A stretch of 64,000 nt of DNA, from the NCBI GenBank assembly GCA_019638355.1, contig JAHBTY010000002.1, forward strand, positions 134,501 to 198,500, in the 5' to 3' direction. Below the pieces are notes generated by a model. The model ran no database searches and was not told the origin of the DNA. It saw nothing but the letters and a program-made list of their open reading frames with translations. Shown here in pieces: positions 18,948 through 27,524 of this stretch (position 1 is its first letter; each line of letters opens with the position of its first letter). The position numbers were made by a program, and so were the translations under genes. This stretch comes from Cyclobacteriaceae bacterium. Its GTDB lineage: Bacteria > Bacteroidota > Bacteroidia > Cytophagales > Cyclobacteriaceae.

Positions 18948-19868
18948 ATGAAAACCTACCTTTGCTACACCTATTTCTTCCTTGTATTATCTACCATAAC
19001 TACTCAAGCACAAAATAAACTGGAAGGCCGCTGGAATCTATTAATTGAAAAAGATGGTCAGCAACTTCCTTCGTGGTTGGAGATTGAACATTCAGGCACC
19101 AAAACATTAGTCGGTCGGTTTGTATATGCATTTGGAAGTGCCCGGCCCATTGCCGTGGTGAATGTTACAAATGAAAAATTCAACTTCTCCATCCCACCCC
19201 AGTGGGAACCGGGCGATCGCAATATGGATTTTGAAGGCGAGTTGGTTGGAGAAAACCTGAAAGGTTCTATGACCTATACCGATGGTAAAAGATATAACTG
19301 GACTGCTATGCGTGCTCCTTTGCTCAAACGCACTTCCGAACCTGTGTGGGGACAGCCAATTACTTTATTTAATGGAAAAGATTTAACAGGCTGGAAAGCA
19401 ATGGGCCCAAACCAATGGATTGTTGAAAATGGAATCTTAAGAAGCTTAAAGTCGGGCAGCAACTTAGTAAGCGAAAAAACATTTACTGATTTCAAACTAC
19501 ATGTTGAGTTTCGGTATGAGAAAGGAAGCAACAGTGGTGTGTATCTACGCGGCCGATATGAAGTACAGATTGAAGACGACAAAGGCAAAGAACCCTGGAA
19601 GGGCTACCTGGGTGCGATCTATGGATTTCTTACGCCCAGTGTAATGGCAGCTAAAGATGCGGGTGAGTGGCAAAGTTATGATATAACTTTAATAGGCAGA
19701 ATGGTTACGGTGGTGGCAAACGGTATAACCATTATCAGCAACCAGGAAATACCCGGTATAACCGGTGGGGCTATTGATAATAAAGAAAATGAACCGGGTC
19801 CTATTATGTTTCAGGGTGACCATGGGCCAATCGATTTCCGGAACATTGTAATTACACCGGCCAAATAA
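18948..19868 (+). CDS. DUF1080 (3-keto-disaccharide hydrolase-like) secreted protein
   Basis: 306 residues with a signal peptide (about 1-22). An N-terminal beta domain (about 25-125, EGRWNLLIEKDGQQLPSWLE and NLKGSMTYTDGKRYNW) resembles a small lipocalin-like sheet. The C-terminal DUF1080 domain (about 135-305) carries the hallmark LFNGKDLTGWKAMGPNQWIV, then GSNSGVYLRGRYEVQI and FRNIVITPAK. The family has concanavalin-like folds and includes 3-keto-glycoside hydrolases. Activity here is untested. Confidence 0.85.
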   Translation: MKTYLCYTYFFLVLSTITTQAQNKLEGRWNLLIEKDGQQLPSWLEIEHSGTKTLVGRFVYAFGSARPIAVVNVTNEKFNFSIPPQWEPGDRNMDFEGELVGENLKGSMTYTDGKRYNWTAMRAPLLKRTSEPVWGQPITLFNGKDLTGWKAMGPNQWIVENGILRSLKSGSNLVSEKTFTDFKLHVEFRYEKGSNSGVYLRGRYEVQIEDDKGKEPWKGYLGAIYGFLTPSVMAAKDAGEWQSYDITLIGRMVTVVANGITIISNQEIPGITGGAIDNKENEPGPIMFQGDHGPIDFRNIVITPAK

Positions 19869-19952
19869 CAAATCAAACAGGCTTACTTATTAATCTGCCT
19901 TTATGAATTCCATTTGCTGGATTTAAAATACGTTATGGTATCATCGAAAAGG

Positions 19953-20519
19953 CTAAACTTTTAACATTCCTCTAAATCCACGGGCAGCATAGTACGATTC
20001 AGCCCCATTGTGGTACACAAACACATGCCCGAATCTGTAATCGCAAAATAATGCACCACCCAGTTTTCGGATGTTTGCTGGTGTTTTGATCCAACTGGAG
20101 GTTTTTGCATCAAAATGTTCCAATTTTTGTAATTGGCGATACTCTTCTTCGGTTAATAATTCTACACCTATGTCATTAGCCATTTGTACCGCACTATTGG
20201 CCGGTTTATGTTCTTTGCGCGATTCAAGCGCTTCATGATCGTAACAAATACTTCTACGACCTTTCGGAGTTTCTGGCGAGCAATCACAGAAAATGTATGC
20301 ATCTCCTTTTTTATCATAACCCGTAACATCGGGCTCGCCTCCGGTTGCCTCCATTTCATACAACGACCAAAACTTATCAGGGTTTGACTCAAGCCGCGTC
20401 TGAACTTTATTCCAATCAAAGCCTTTGTGCCGATGCATATTTTTTTTAAACCGGGTTTCTAAAACTTCCAGTAGTTCCTTTCGTTGTTCGGATGTGAGCT
20501 TCAGTTTTCGACCTTTCAT
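19953..20519 (-). CDS. DUF4256 domain-containing protein
   Basis: 188 residues, cytoplasmic and full-length for DUF4256. Recognisable blocks are LLEVLETRFKKNMHRHKG, WSLYEMEATGGEPDV, YIFCDCSPETPKGRRSICYDHEAL and ALFCDYRFGHVFVYHNGAESYY. Function is unknown. It lies 42 nt after doxX on the same strand and may be the last gene of the ArsR-controlled cluster. Its 42-nt leader contains a short inverted repeat (ATTAG / CTAAT). Confidence 0.85.
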   Translation of the reverse strand: MKGRKLKLTSEQRKELLEVLETRFKKNMHRHKGFDWNKVQTRLESNPDKFWSLYEMEATGGEPDVTGYDKKGDAYIFCDCSPETPKGRRSICYDHEALESRKEHKPANSAVQMANDIGVELLTEEEYRQLQKLEHFDAKTSSWIKTPANIRKLGGALFCDYRFGHVFVYHNGAESYYAARGFRGMLKV

Positions 20520-20561
20520 AGTTTATTAGTTTAAGCTAATCATGAAACATGGGTGTAAAAG

Positions 20562-20942
20562 TTATGAATTAACAACCAACTTTCTATCCGCAGGTCTAAA
20601 ATACCACGACAAACCCGTAAGTACTAATAACAAGGTTGGCCCAAAATATTCGGCAGCACCATCACCAACAGCAAAATGCGAAACAATTGCACCGGACATT
20701 GTAAATGTAAATCCTGCATAAGCCCATTCTTTCAAGATTGGAAAACGAGGGGTTAGTATGACGATTACTCCTAATACTTTCCAAACTCCTAAAATTGTAA
20801 GTAGGTAGGCCGGATATCCCAGGTGTGCAAACATAGTTATCTCGGCATCCATTTTAATTAATTGTACAATTCCGGTTGAAAGCATACCCAATGCAAGCCA
20901 GAGGGTGGCTACCCAGTAAATGATTTTATTTCGTTTCGACAT
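20562..20942 (-). CDS. DoxX-like membrane protein
   Basis: 126 residues with four transmembrane helices (about 7-27, 43-61, 66-86, 95-115). The pattern STGIVQLIKMDAEITMFAHLGYPAYLLTILGVWKVLGVIVIL is that of DoxX-like proteins. Physiological function is unclear. It starts 6 nt after the SRPBCC gene, forming an ArsR-SRPBCC-DoxX arrangement often seen in bacteria. Confidence 0.88.
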   Translation of the reverse strand: MSKRNKIIYWVATLWLALGMLSTGIVQLIKMDAEITMFAHLGYPAYLLTILGVWKVLGVIVILTPRFPILKEWAYAGFTFTMSGAIVSHFAVGDGAAEYFGPTLLLVLTGLSWYFRPADRKLVVNS

Positions 20943-20948
20943 ACTGTT

Positions 20949-21413
20949 CTATTTTATTTGGTTAAGTATTTCTTGTAATCGATTATGCGCCATGTTTAAG
21001 CCTTGTGCAAATGGCATTTGTAACATTTGATCGCGCAAGGCCAGCGAGCGAAAAACAAACTGCATGGTTAGTTTGCTTACATCACCTGTTAATCTTTCAA
21101 AATCAAAAAACTCCAATTGCACATCAAAGATATTTTCCATCTCGAAGGTGCGGATTATTTTTTGATTGGGGATAATCTCATGAAAAACACCACTGGCCCT
21201 AAAAGCTAAATTGCCGTTAGGGAAGCTCGTTTCTATTTGCCAACTACCGTGCTTTTTCGCTTCCAGTTTTAAAACTTTTGTTCCCATCCACTGCTCCAGC
21301 AATTCAGCTTCGGTATGGGCTTTAAAGAGTAGTTCAACCGGCAAATCAAATTCGCGGGTTATAGTTAGTACTTGCTTTCCAGCTTCGGCATGGACTTTTG
21401 TTTTACGCTCCAT
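20949..21413 (-). CDS. SRPBCC (AHSA1-like) domain protein
   Basis: 154 residues. The START/Bet v 1-like fold of the AHSA1 family is visible from ITREFDLPVELLFKAHTEAELLEQWMG through VFHEIIPNQKIIRTFEME to the C-terminal helix DQMLQMPFAQGLNMAHNRLQEIL. It has a ligand-binding cavity in known members, but the ligand is unknown. It begins 2 nt after the ArsR stop and is clearly in its operon. Confidence 0.9.
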   Translation of the reverse strand: MERKTKVHAEAGKQVLTITREFDLPVELLFKAHTEAELLEQWMGTKVLKLEAKKHGSWQIETSFPNGNLAFRASGVFHEIIPNQKIIRTFEMENIFDVQLEFFDFERLTGDVSKLTMQFVFRSLALRDQMLQMPFAQGLNMAHNRLQEILNQIK

Positions 21414-21415
21414 TT

Positions 21416-21739
21416 CTATTTTTTTGATTTTACATTCTTCATTACGCTTTCCAGTTTATTAAATCGGTCATCCCAGAGGTTACGGAATGGTTCAAGAAAA
21501 TCTGCTATTGCTTTCATGCGTTTAGCATTTAAATAATAGTGAACCTCCCGTCCGCTCTGCTCCTGCCTCAGCAGTTCGCACTCGGTAAGTATTTGCAGGT
21601 GTTTGGAAATGGTGGGGCGTGCTGAATCAAAATTTGCAGCAATTGCACCGGCAGTCATGGATTGAGATGCCACCAAAAGTAAAATAGCCCTTCGGGTAGG
21701 ATCAGCAATGGCCTGAAATACATCGCGTCTTAAATTCAT
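21416..21739 (-). CDS. ArsR-family HTH transcriptional regulator
   Basis: 107 residues forming a winged helix-turn-helix: [64 protein letters not shown]. There is no Cys-x-Cys metal motif, so it is of the SRPBCC-associated, not metal-sensing, type. It heads an operon with SRPBCC and DoxX genes and very probably represses itself through the palindrome in its promoter. Confidence 0.92.
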   Translation of the reverse strand: MNLRRDVFQAIADPTRRAILLLVASQSMTAGAIAANFDSARPTISKHLQILTECELLRQEQSGREVHYYLNAKRMKAIADFLEPFRNLWDDRFNKLESVMKNVKSKK

Positions 21740-21742
21740 TAG

Positions 21743-21758
21743 GTAGTTATTTGACTAC
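21743..21758. promoter_or_regulatory. Second inverted repeat between arsR -7 element and start codon
   Basis: GTAGT (21743-21747) and ACTAC (21754-21758) form a 5-bp inverted repeat with a 6-nt spacer. It lies just downstream of the -7 element on the minus strand and shares the GTAG/CTAC core with the main operator, so it may be an additional ArsR half-site pair. Confidence 0.45.
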
Positions 21759-21788
21759 AAATATATGTGTAGCCATGTGGCTACACAA
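21758..21788 (-). promoter_or_regulatory. Promoter with embedded operator for the arsR operon
   Basis: On the minus strand, TTG (21788-21786) and TATATTTG (21765-21758) are separated by 20 nt. The second element fully matches the Bacteroidota TAnnTTTG -7 consensus. The spacer is almost exactly a perfect palindrome with 10-bp arms, TGTGTAGCCA and TGGCTACACA, at 21766-21787 with a 2-nt centre. A repressor bound there would block RNA polymerase, the arrangement expected of ArsR autoregulation. The -7 element is about 18 nt before the start codon. Confidence 0.78.
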
Positions 21789-22046
21789 ATTCATTAGGAA
21801 AAAAACGGGTGCTATCCTGATTTTTTTTCTCACCAAATTGAACTTAGTGCGTTTGCGCTTTGCTATACCTCACGATTTTCTCTTTTCTTAGCCGGGGTCT
21901 TGCCCTTACAAAACTTATTATTAGGCGCGGAGTCCCGAAGCGGAGACCTGCACAGAGTAGCATTTGTTTCATAGTGGTTCGGGATAAGTAGTCTAAATAA
22001 ATTCCTTTTGTTAACTTCGTAAACCGTAGTTTTTAAACCTTCACCT
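21789..22046. other. Intergenic region between arsR and the Hint-domain gene
   Basis: No convincing gene is seen. A 67-codon frame on the minus strand lacks any family resemblance. The stretch contains a small hairpin (GTC-CCG AAG CGG-A-GAC, about 21930-21945) and TAACTTCG at 22012-22019, a possible -7 element for the Hint-domain gene. Confidence 0.4.
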
Positions 22047-23288
22047 ATGAAAACAGTAGCCTTCATTTTATTACTTGTGGCACAAATTGCTATGGGTCAA
22101 CTAAAAGAATTGCAGCCCACCACCATAACGCCTCTTGCGCTTAGTGCCGAAGGTGAAAAAGCGTTTAACGAAGCTTTGGCTTTATTTCAGAAGATTGACG
22201 ATAAACTATCTGCCGGTACAAAGTATGACGATCTAACACCCGCAGAAAAAAAAGCATACTCAGCGGTTGATGAAACCCACCAGGATTACTGGGCCAGCAT
22301 AGGCGATGGCTGCAGTTGGTATTGTGGCGATGGTCCTAAAAAAGTAACGGCCTCCAGCTACTTAAAAGCCCAGGGCGCCAACACCTACGAAGCTAAAAAC
22401 GCCCACGACTTTTCTTATAAAAACGCATGGGTAGAAGGTGTGGCCGGTACCGGCATTGGCGAATACCTGGAATATACCTTTGGAGCAGCCGCACCCCGCG
22501 TTACGGATATTATCATTGCCAATGGTTTTGTAAAAAGTCAGGCTGCGTGGACCAATAACGCCCGTGTGAAGAAATTAAAAATGTATGTCAACAATAAGCC
22601 ATATGCCATGCTTAATCTGAATGATGAAAGAGCCTTGCAAACATTTAAGGTAGAACCAATTGGTAATGCAAATCGCGAAGACCTTTCAAAACTACAAGGT
22701 AAACCCGACTGGACATTGAAATTTGAAATCGTGGAAGTTTATAAAGGTGCAAAATACGATGATACGGTAATCACTGAATTATTCTTTGACGGATTGGATG
22801 TGCATTGCTTTGCAATGGGAACTCAAATCTTGATGGCCAATAATACAACCCGCAACATTGAAGAGTTAAAAATCGGAGATCGAATTTACTACCTGGATTT
22901 TGCCACGCAGAAACTAAACCCTGCCACCATCGAAAAGTTGGAGAGCGTAACGCATCATGGTTTGGTTACCTATCAGTTTGAAAGCGGGCTAACCATTACC
23001 TCCACACAAGACCATCCTTACCAGTTACTCCATAAAGGATGGGCCTCGCTTCAGCCGGCTCATTCTGCTCAATACGAAGGGTTTGAAAGTATTCAAAAAA
23101 TTGAAGTGGGGGATTTGTTTATGACTGCTCAAGGCTCAGATCGGTTAATAGCCATTAAACACTCACCAGGCCACCAACCAACATTTACCATTTCAAAACT
23201 CAGCGTTGGAAATAACTTTATTGCTAACGGATTAGTAGTGGGTGTTGAAGAACTTCAGCAAGTGAAAACAAATGCAGCAACAGAATAA
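22047..23288 (+). CDS. Secreted protein with discoidin-like (NADase-type glycan-binding) domain and C-terminal Hint domain
   Basis: 413 residues. Signal peptide about 1-18. A helical segment (30-85) precedes CSWYC (C89-C93) and a beta domain of about 95-250 (ASSYLKAQGANTYEAKNAHD, NAWVEGV, GIGEYLEYTFG, VTDIIIANG) like the discoidin-type domain found beside bacterial NADases. Residues 252-400 form a Hint domain: C254 in HCFAMGTQILMANNTTRNIEELKIGD, a T-x-x-H motif TQDH (320-323), and the closing NNFIANGLVVGVEE. The usual terminal His-Asn of splicing inteins is absent, so self-cleavage rather than splicing is more likely. Target and role unknown. Confidence 0.8.
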   Translation: MKTVAFILLLVAQIAMGQLKELQPTTITPLALSAEGEKAFNEALALFQKIDDKLSAGTKYDDLTPAEKKAYSAVDETHQDYWASIGDGCSWYCGDGPKKVTASSYLKAQGANTYEAKNAHDFSYKNAWVEGVAGTGIGEYLEYTFGAAAPRVTDIIIANGFVKSQAAWTNNARVKKLKMYVNNKPYAMLNLNDERALQTFKVEPIGNANREDLSKLQGKPDWTLKFEIVEVYKGAKYDDTVITELFFDGLDVHCFAMGTQILMANNTTRNIEELKIGDRIYYLDFATQKLNPATIEKLESVTHHGLVTYQFESGLTITSTQDHPYQLLHKGWASLQPAHSAQYEGFESIQKIEVGDLFMTAQGSDRLIAIKHSPGHQPTFTISKLSVGNNFIANGLVVGVEELQQVKTNAATE

Positions 23289-23320
23289 CCTTTAACCACA
23301 AGTACCAAAAAAATTGCATT

Positions 23321-23349
23321 TCCGGCTGCGGCAGAACCGCGATACCGGA
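23321..23349. repeat. Nested hairpin between convergent genes
   Basis: An outer stem TCCGG / CCGGA and an inner stem GCGG / CCGC around a 5-nt loop lie in the gap between the Hint-domain gene and the convergent DEAD-box gene. There is no T-run on the plus side. It may act as a two-way terminator or be a REP-like element. Confidence 0.45.
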
Positions 23350-23378
23350 TATCTTAGTACAACACTATCTTAGGCTAA

Positions 23379-25088
23379 TCAATACCGCTTTGACTTACCT
23401 CTGTTGCCACGGCCAAAGTCTTTGCTCTTTCCCTTTGTGCTGAAAAACCGTTCTTTCTTTTTCTCAGAATATTTTTCCTTGTGCGGAGCTGTTAACTCCA
23501 GCCGCACCGCTCGGCCACGAAGTTCTACCCCTTCAAAGTTTTTGATAATCTTTTCAAATACTCCTTTCTCCAATTCAAAGAAGGAGTATGCGCCCTTCAG
23601 GTCAATCTTGCCAATTACTTTTTTATCTACTTCTCCAAAATCAACAATCAGATCCAGCAAGCTCCCTTTCTCCAGGCCATCCATCTTACCCACGTTAATA
23701 AATACGCGGTCGCCCGTCATGTAGCGATCATCTTCTTCGGTAAACTCAAATGTTCTCTTTTCCGATTTATTCAAATCACGTGCATCGCGGTAATATTCCA
23801 AAAAGCGATTAAACTCGATAGAAGCAAAGCGTTTAATAATGTCTTCTTTGGTTAAGTCTTTAAGCTCGTGGTACACTTCGGGCAGGAAAGAATCTATTTC
23901 TTCTTCATTCACTTCTACTTGTTTTACTTTATGCACCAGCGCCAGCAATTTATTCTGGCAAACTTCATCGCCTGTAGGCACATTGATGCGTGTAAACTTC
24001 CGTTTAATGCTACGCTCTACTTGTTGTATTCTTCCAATCTCGCGCTTGGAAACAATGGCAATTGAAATTCCTTTTTTACCAGCTCGCGCGGTGCGTCCGC
24101 TTCGGTGCGTGTAATACTCCATTTCATCGGGCATGTTCATGTGTATGACGTGTGTCAGGTTGCTTACATCAATACCACGTGCGGCCACATCGGTGGCCAC
24201 CAGCAATTGCAGTGTTTTATTCTTAAAGCTTTTCATTACCCGGTCGCGTTGCTGTTGGGTAAGGTCGCCATGCAAGGGATCGGCACTGTAACCGTCTTTA
24301 ATCAAATGCTCCGCAATTTTTTGGGTATCAATTTTTGTACGACAAAAAACTACGCCATAGATATCAGGTGTATTATCTACAAACCGTTTTAATGCCAGGT
24401 ATTTGTCGCGTTCATCAACCACCATGTATTGGTGATCGATGTTTTCATTGCCCTGGTTACGCTCGCCCATGGTTAACTCCTGCGGGTTGCGCATGTAGTT
24501 CTTTGAAATCTCGCGTACCTCGCGGGGCATGGTGGCACTAAACAACCACACGTTTTTTTCTTCTGGTGTTGTAGAAAGAATTTCGTCAATATCTTCTTTA
24601 AAACCCATATTCAGCATTTCATCGGCTTCGTCCAATACAATGTACTGTATAGAAGTTAGGTCCACCACTTTGCGCGAAAGTAAATCCATTAAGCGACCGG
24701 GCGTAGCAACAATAATTTGTGCCCCGCGTTTCACTTTCATTATCTGATCGCGGATGCTGGCACCTCCATACACGGTAACGATGTTTAGCTTTTTAAATGA
24801 TGCCGAGAATCGTTCCAGATCGTTTGTAATTTGCACACTTAACTCGCGCGTAGGCGCAATCACCAATGCCTGTGTGGCGCGGTTGTTTTCTTGTACCAAT
24901 TCCAGCAATGGCAAACCAAAGGCTGCTGTTTTTCCGGTTCCGGTTTGGGCAAGGCCCACCAGATCCAAATTGCCTTGTAATAAAACGGGAATTGCTTTTT
25001 CCTGAATCGGGGTTGGGGATTCAAAACCCAGTTGGCGGATCGATTCCACCAGTTGCCCGGAAAGTCCCAGGCTTTCAAATGATTTCAT
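23379..25088 (-). CDS. DEAD-box RNA helicase with C-terminal DbpA RNA-binding domain
   Basis: 569 residues from the ATG at 25088; a longer frame from 25112 would begin inside the promoter. Core motifs in order are the Q motif FESPTPIQEKAIP, AQTGTGKT (47-54), PTRELSVQ, DEAD (153-156), SATMP, then ATDVAARGIDV and HRSGRTARAG. A DbpA-type RNA-binding domain follows (about 455-535, RVFINVGKMDGLEKGSLLDLI), with a basic Lys/Arg/Gly tail. The enzyme unwinds structured RNA, for example in ribosome assembly or cold adaptation (CsdA/DeaD type). Confidence 0.94.
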   Translation of the reverse strand: MKSFESLGLSGQLVESIRQLGFESPTPIQEKAIPVLLQGNLDLVGLAQTGTGKTAAFGLPLLELVQENNRATQALVIAPTRELSVQITNDLERFSASFKKLNIVTVYGGASIRDQIMKVKRGAQIIVATPGRLMDLLSRKVVDLTSIQYIVLDEADEMLNMGFKEDIDEILSTTPEEKNVWLFSATMPREVREISKNYMRNPQELTMGERNQGNENIDHQYMVVDERDKYLALKRFVDNTPDIYGVVFCRTKIDTQKIAEHLIKDGYSADPLHGDLTQQQRDRVMKSFKNKTLQLLVATDVAARGIDVSNLTHVIHMNMPDEMEYYTHRSGRTARAGKKGISIAIVSKREIGRIQQVERSIKRKFTRINVPTGDEVCQNKLLALVHKVKQVEVNEEEIDSFLPEVYHELKDLTKEDIIKRFASIEFNRFLEYYRDARDLNKSEKRTFEFTEEDDRYMTGDRVFINVGKMDGLEKGSLLDLIVDFGEVDKKVIGKIDLKGAYSFFELEKGVFEKIIKNFEGVELRGRAVRLELTAPHKEKYSEKKKERFFSTKGKSKDFGRGNRGKSKRY

Positions 25089-25109
25089 TAATTGTGTTGT
25101 AATAAGTTG

Positions 25110-25117
25110 CAAAGGTA
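25110..25117 (-). promoter_or_regulatory. -7 promoter element of the DEAD-box helicase gene
   Basis: TACCTTTG on the minus strand is a full match to TAnnTTTG. It lies 21 nt before the ATG at 25088 and overlaps the alternative upstream start, which favours 25088. No clear TTG is present at -33. Confidence 0.5.
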
Positions 25118-25206
25118 GCCTAATTAATTGAAAGTGATTTTATTGGGAGAATCCTTTCAAACACCACACATAACCGCTCTGCCGGGAGTTTATTGGTTGG
25201 TTTTGT

Positions 25207-25236
25207 TTGGCTCCACGTGTGAAGCCTGTATTTTAG
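25207..25236 (+). promoter_or_regulatory. Candidate promoter of the serine hydrolase at 25283
   Basis: TTG (25207-25209), a 19-nt spacer and TATTTTAG (25229-25236, one mismatch to TAnnTTTG) match the Bacteroidota housekeeping promoter spacing. The ATG is 46 nt further on. Confidence 0.4.
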
Positions 25237-25282
25237 TAGCCAATTAAATACGTTTACTTTCTGAAGGACTAATCGCAAACAA

Positions 25283-26662
25283 ATGAAAATTATAAAACGC
25301 ATTGTATTAGGTATTGTGCTGCTTGTGTTGGGTTATGGCATTAGCTATGTATGGCAAGCCTTACCAATTATAAGCGCATTTGGAGCCAAAGATTTGTGCA
25401 CCTGTGTATTTCTGAATGGGCGCGATGCCAATGATGTACTGAAGCAAGAGCTGGGTGCCGGGTTACAAAGCCTTGGTAGTTTTGAACTTGATTCGAACGA
25501 TTCAACCGTTACCGGAACCGTGTTTGGATTAGCCAAACGCAAAGCCATTTACCGAAAAGGATTGGGCTGCACGCTGGTATCAGAAATTACCGAAGCCGAA
25601 CTGCGTGCACAAAAAATGAATTTATATACCATGGCTCCGGTAAACCAAGATACCATACCCTGGCCGATGGGCAACATTTTAAAAACCACCATTGACACTG
25701 GTATTTATGCAACTATTTTGAAAGATGCGTTGGACTTTGCCTTTACGGAAACCGACCCAGCCAAACCGATAAATACCCGTGCCGTGGTAATTGTATATAA
25801 CGGCCAGGTAATAGCCGAACGGTATGCAAAAGGTTATGATGAATACTCGCGGCACATGGGTTGGTCGATGACCAAAAGTATAACCAATGCCATTACTGGT
25901 ATTCTTACAAAAGATGGCCGCATGAAAGTGTACGATCCGGCACCGGTACCACAGTGGCAAAACGATGATCGTAAAAACATAACCTTACACAATCTGTTGC
26001 AGGCCAGCAGTGGTTTAAAGTGGGAAGAAAATTATAGTGGGCCGAGCCTGGCCACCAAAATGATTTTTAATAAAAAAGATATGGGGCTTTACGCGATGGA
26101 GTCGCCATTGGAATCAGAACCCAACACCGTGTTTGAATATTCCAGTGGTACTACCAACATTATTTCACGCCTGATTCGCGATGCCATTGGCGATGAAGAT
26201 TATTACAAGTTTTACTACCGCGAGTTATTTGAAAAAATTGGTGCCCGCAGTATGATCATTGAACCCGATGCCGGAGGTACGTATGTAGGGTCATCCTTCT
26301 CGTGGGCCACTGCGCGCGATTGGGCGCGGTTTGGTTTGTTATACCTGAATGATGGCGTAGTGAATGGCGAACGTATTTTACCACAAGGTTGGGTAGCGTA
26401 CACCACTACACACGCTACCACGGCCAAGCGAGGCGAATATGGAGCACAATGGTGGCTGAATGCCGGAGGCATGGATAATCCTCACAACAGAACGTATCCC
26501 GATGTACCAGCCGATTCGTTTCAGGCCGAAGGATTTGAAGGCCAGTTTGTGTTTGTAATACCATCAAAAAAATTAGTGGTGGTACGGTTGGGTTTAAGCC
26601 AAACCAATGAATTGGATATGAATCAATTCGTATCAAAAGTAATTCAGGCATTGCCGCGATAA
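25283..26662 (+). CDS. Serine hydrolase, beta-lactamase-fold (6-aminohexanoate-hydrolase-like)
   Basis: 459 residues with an N-terminal membrane segment (about 5-27). The catalytic S-x-x-K motif is SMTK (S195, K198) in MGWSMTKSITNAITGIL. A second motif YSS lies in FEYSSGTTNIISRLI where many relatives have Y-x-N. Blocks NLLQASSGLKWEENY and SFSWATARDWARFGLLYL are typical of the nylon-oligomer-hydrolase-like branch. Likely periplasmic and membrane-anchored; substrate unknown. It is 3 nt before trmN6. Confidence 0.85.
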   Translation: MKIIKRIVLGIVLLVLGYGISYVWQALPIISAFGAKDLCTCVFLNGRDANDVLKQELGAGLQSLGSFELDSNDSTVTGTVFGLAKRKAIYRKGLGCTLVSEITEAELRAQKMNLYTMAPVNQDTIPWPMGNILKTTIDTGIYATILKDALDFAFTETDPAKPINTRAVVIVYNGQVIAERYAKGYDEYSRHMGWSMTKSITNAITGILTKDGRMKVYDPAPVPQWQNDDRKNITLHNLLQASSGLKWEENYSGPSLATKMIFNKKDMGLYAMESPLESEPNTVFEYSSGTTNIISRLIRDAIGDEDYYKFYYRELFEKIGARSMIIEPDAGGTYVGSSFSWATARDWARFGLLYLNDGVVNGERILPQGWVAYTTTHATTAKRGEYGAQWWLNAGGMDNPHNRTYPDVPADSFQAEGFEGQFVFVIPSKKLVVVRLGLSQTNELDMNQFVSKVIQALPR

Positions 26663-26665
26663 ACC

Positions 26666-27376
26666 ATGCGCGATAAAAGCATTTTCAGGTTTAAACAGTT
26701 TTCTATTGCGCACAAGAAAGCAACCATGAAGGTTGGCACCGATGGTGTACTGCTGGGTGCCTGGGCTTCCGTTACTAATGCGAGGCGAATTTTAGATGTG
26801 GGAACGGGTAGCGGAGTAATTGCACTGATGTTGGCCCAACGGACTCAACCCGACACACATATTGACGCAATTGATATTTCAGAAGATGATTGTAAGGTAG
26901 CACAGGAAAACGTTGGCCAATCACCTTGGCCAAAAAAAGTAACAATTCAACCTTGCTCGTTACAAGAGCTTATTAGCGAACCGTATGATGTAATAGTAAG
27001 CAACCCTCCGTACTTTATAAACAGTTACAAGCCACCGGGTGCAAAAAGAACGCGGGCCCGGCATACCGAAACCTTATCGCAACATGATTTGCTGTACCAT
27101 AGCAAGCGATTACTCTCTCCTTCCGGAAAATTAACTGTAATCTTACCCGAAACTGAGGCTGGTAAATTGGTTGAATTAAGTTATAAATCCGGATGGTTTT
27201 GCACGCGCAAGTGTTTGTTTCGTTCGCGACAAGCAAAGCCGGTTGAGCGAGTTTTGTTAGAGCTAAGTTTGCAATTTGAGCCATTACATGCAGAGGAACT
27301 GGTTTTGTACGAATCAGGCGAAAACTGGAGCAAGGCTTATAAAAACCTTACCAACGCATTTTACCTGAAAGCCTGA
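26666..27376 (+). CDS. trmN6: tRNA1(Val) (adenine(37)-N6)-methyltransferase
   Basis: 236 residues. The S-adenosylmethionine-binding motif is LDVGTGSG (43-50) and the catalytic N6-adenine motif is NPPY (113-116). The N-terminal FRFKQFSIAHKKATMKVGTDGVLLGAW is the YfiC/TrmN6 signature. The enzyme methylates A37 of tRNA-Val in the cytoplasm. It follows the serine hydrolase by 3 nt, a chance pairing as far as function goes. Confidence 0.92.
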   Translation: MRDKSIFRFKQFSIAHKKATMKVGTDGVLLGAWASVTNARRILDVGTGSGVIALMLAQRTQPDTHIDAIDISEDDCKVAQENVGQSPWPKKVTIQPCSLQELISEPYDVIVSNPPYFINSYKPPGAKRTRARHTETLSQHDLLYHSKRLLSPSGKLTVILPETEAGKLVELSYKSGWFCTRKCLFRSRQAKPVERVLLELSLQFEPLHAEELVLYESGENWSKAYKNLTNAFYLKA

Positions 27377-27384
27377 AATTTTTG

Positions 27385-27404
27385 AAGCAGAATGCCTGCT
27401 TTTT
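27385..27404 (+). terminator. Weak intrinsic terminator after trmN6
   Basis: A 6-bp stem (AAGCAG / CTGCTT) with a 5-nt loop is followed by a short T-run, 8 nt after the trmN6 stop. Confidence 0.5.
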
Positions 27405-27449
27405 AGGACTGCAAGCGCGATTAACAAGCCATTAACAAAAGATATTTAC

Positions 27450-27494
27450 GTGTTTAAACACTTATCAGAAAAACTGGTGCTATACTTGTATAGC
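27450..27494. promoter_or_regulatory. Two palindromes upstream of yceI (candidate MarR operators)
   Basis: GTGTTTAAACAC at 27450-27461 is a perfect 12-bp palindrome. GCTATAC and GTATAGC with a 2-nt centre at 27479-27494 form a second one, of the type bound by MarR-family dimers. The second overlaps TATACTTG, one mismatch from the -7 consensus. A MarR regulator is encoded two genes downstream, so autoregulation of the yceI-marR unit is plausible. Confidence 0.5.
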
Positions 27495-27524
27495 AAACTC
27501 AAAAAAAACTAAAACTAAACCATC

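Noticed and set aside
21863-22066. 67-codon minus-strand frame before the Hint-domain gene
   Set aside because: Low-complexity, no recognisable motif, and it overlaps the likely promoter and start of the Hint-domain gene.
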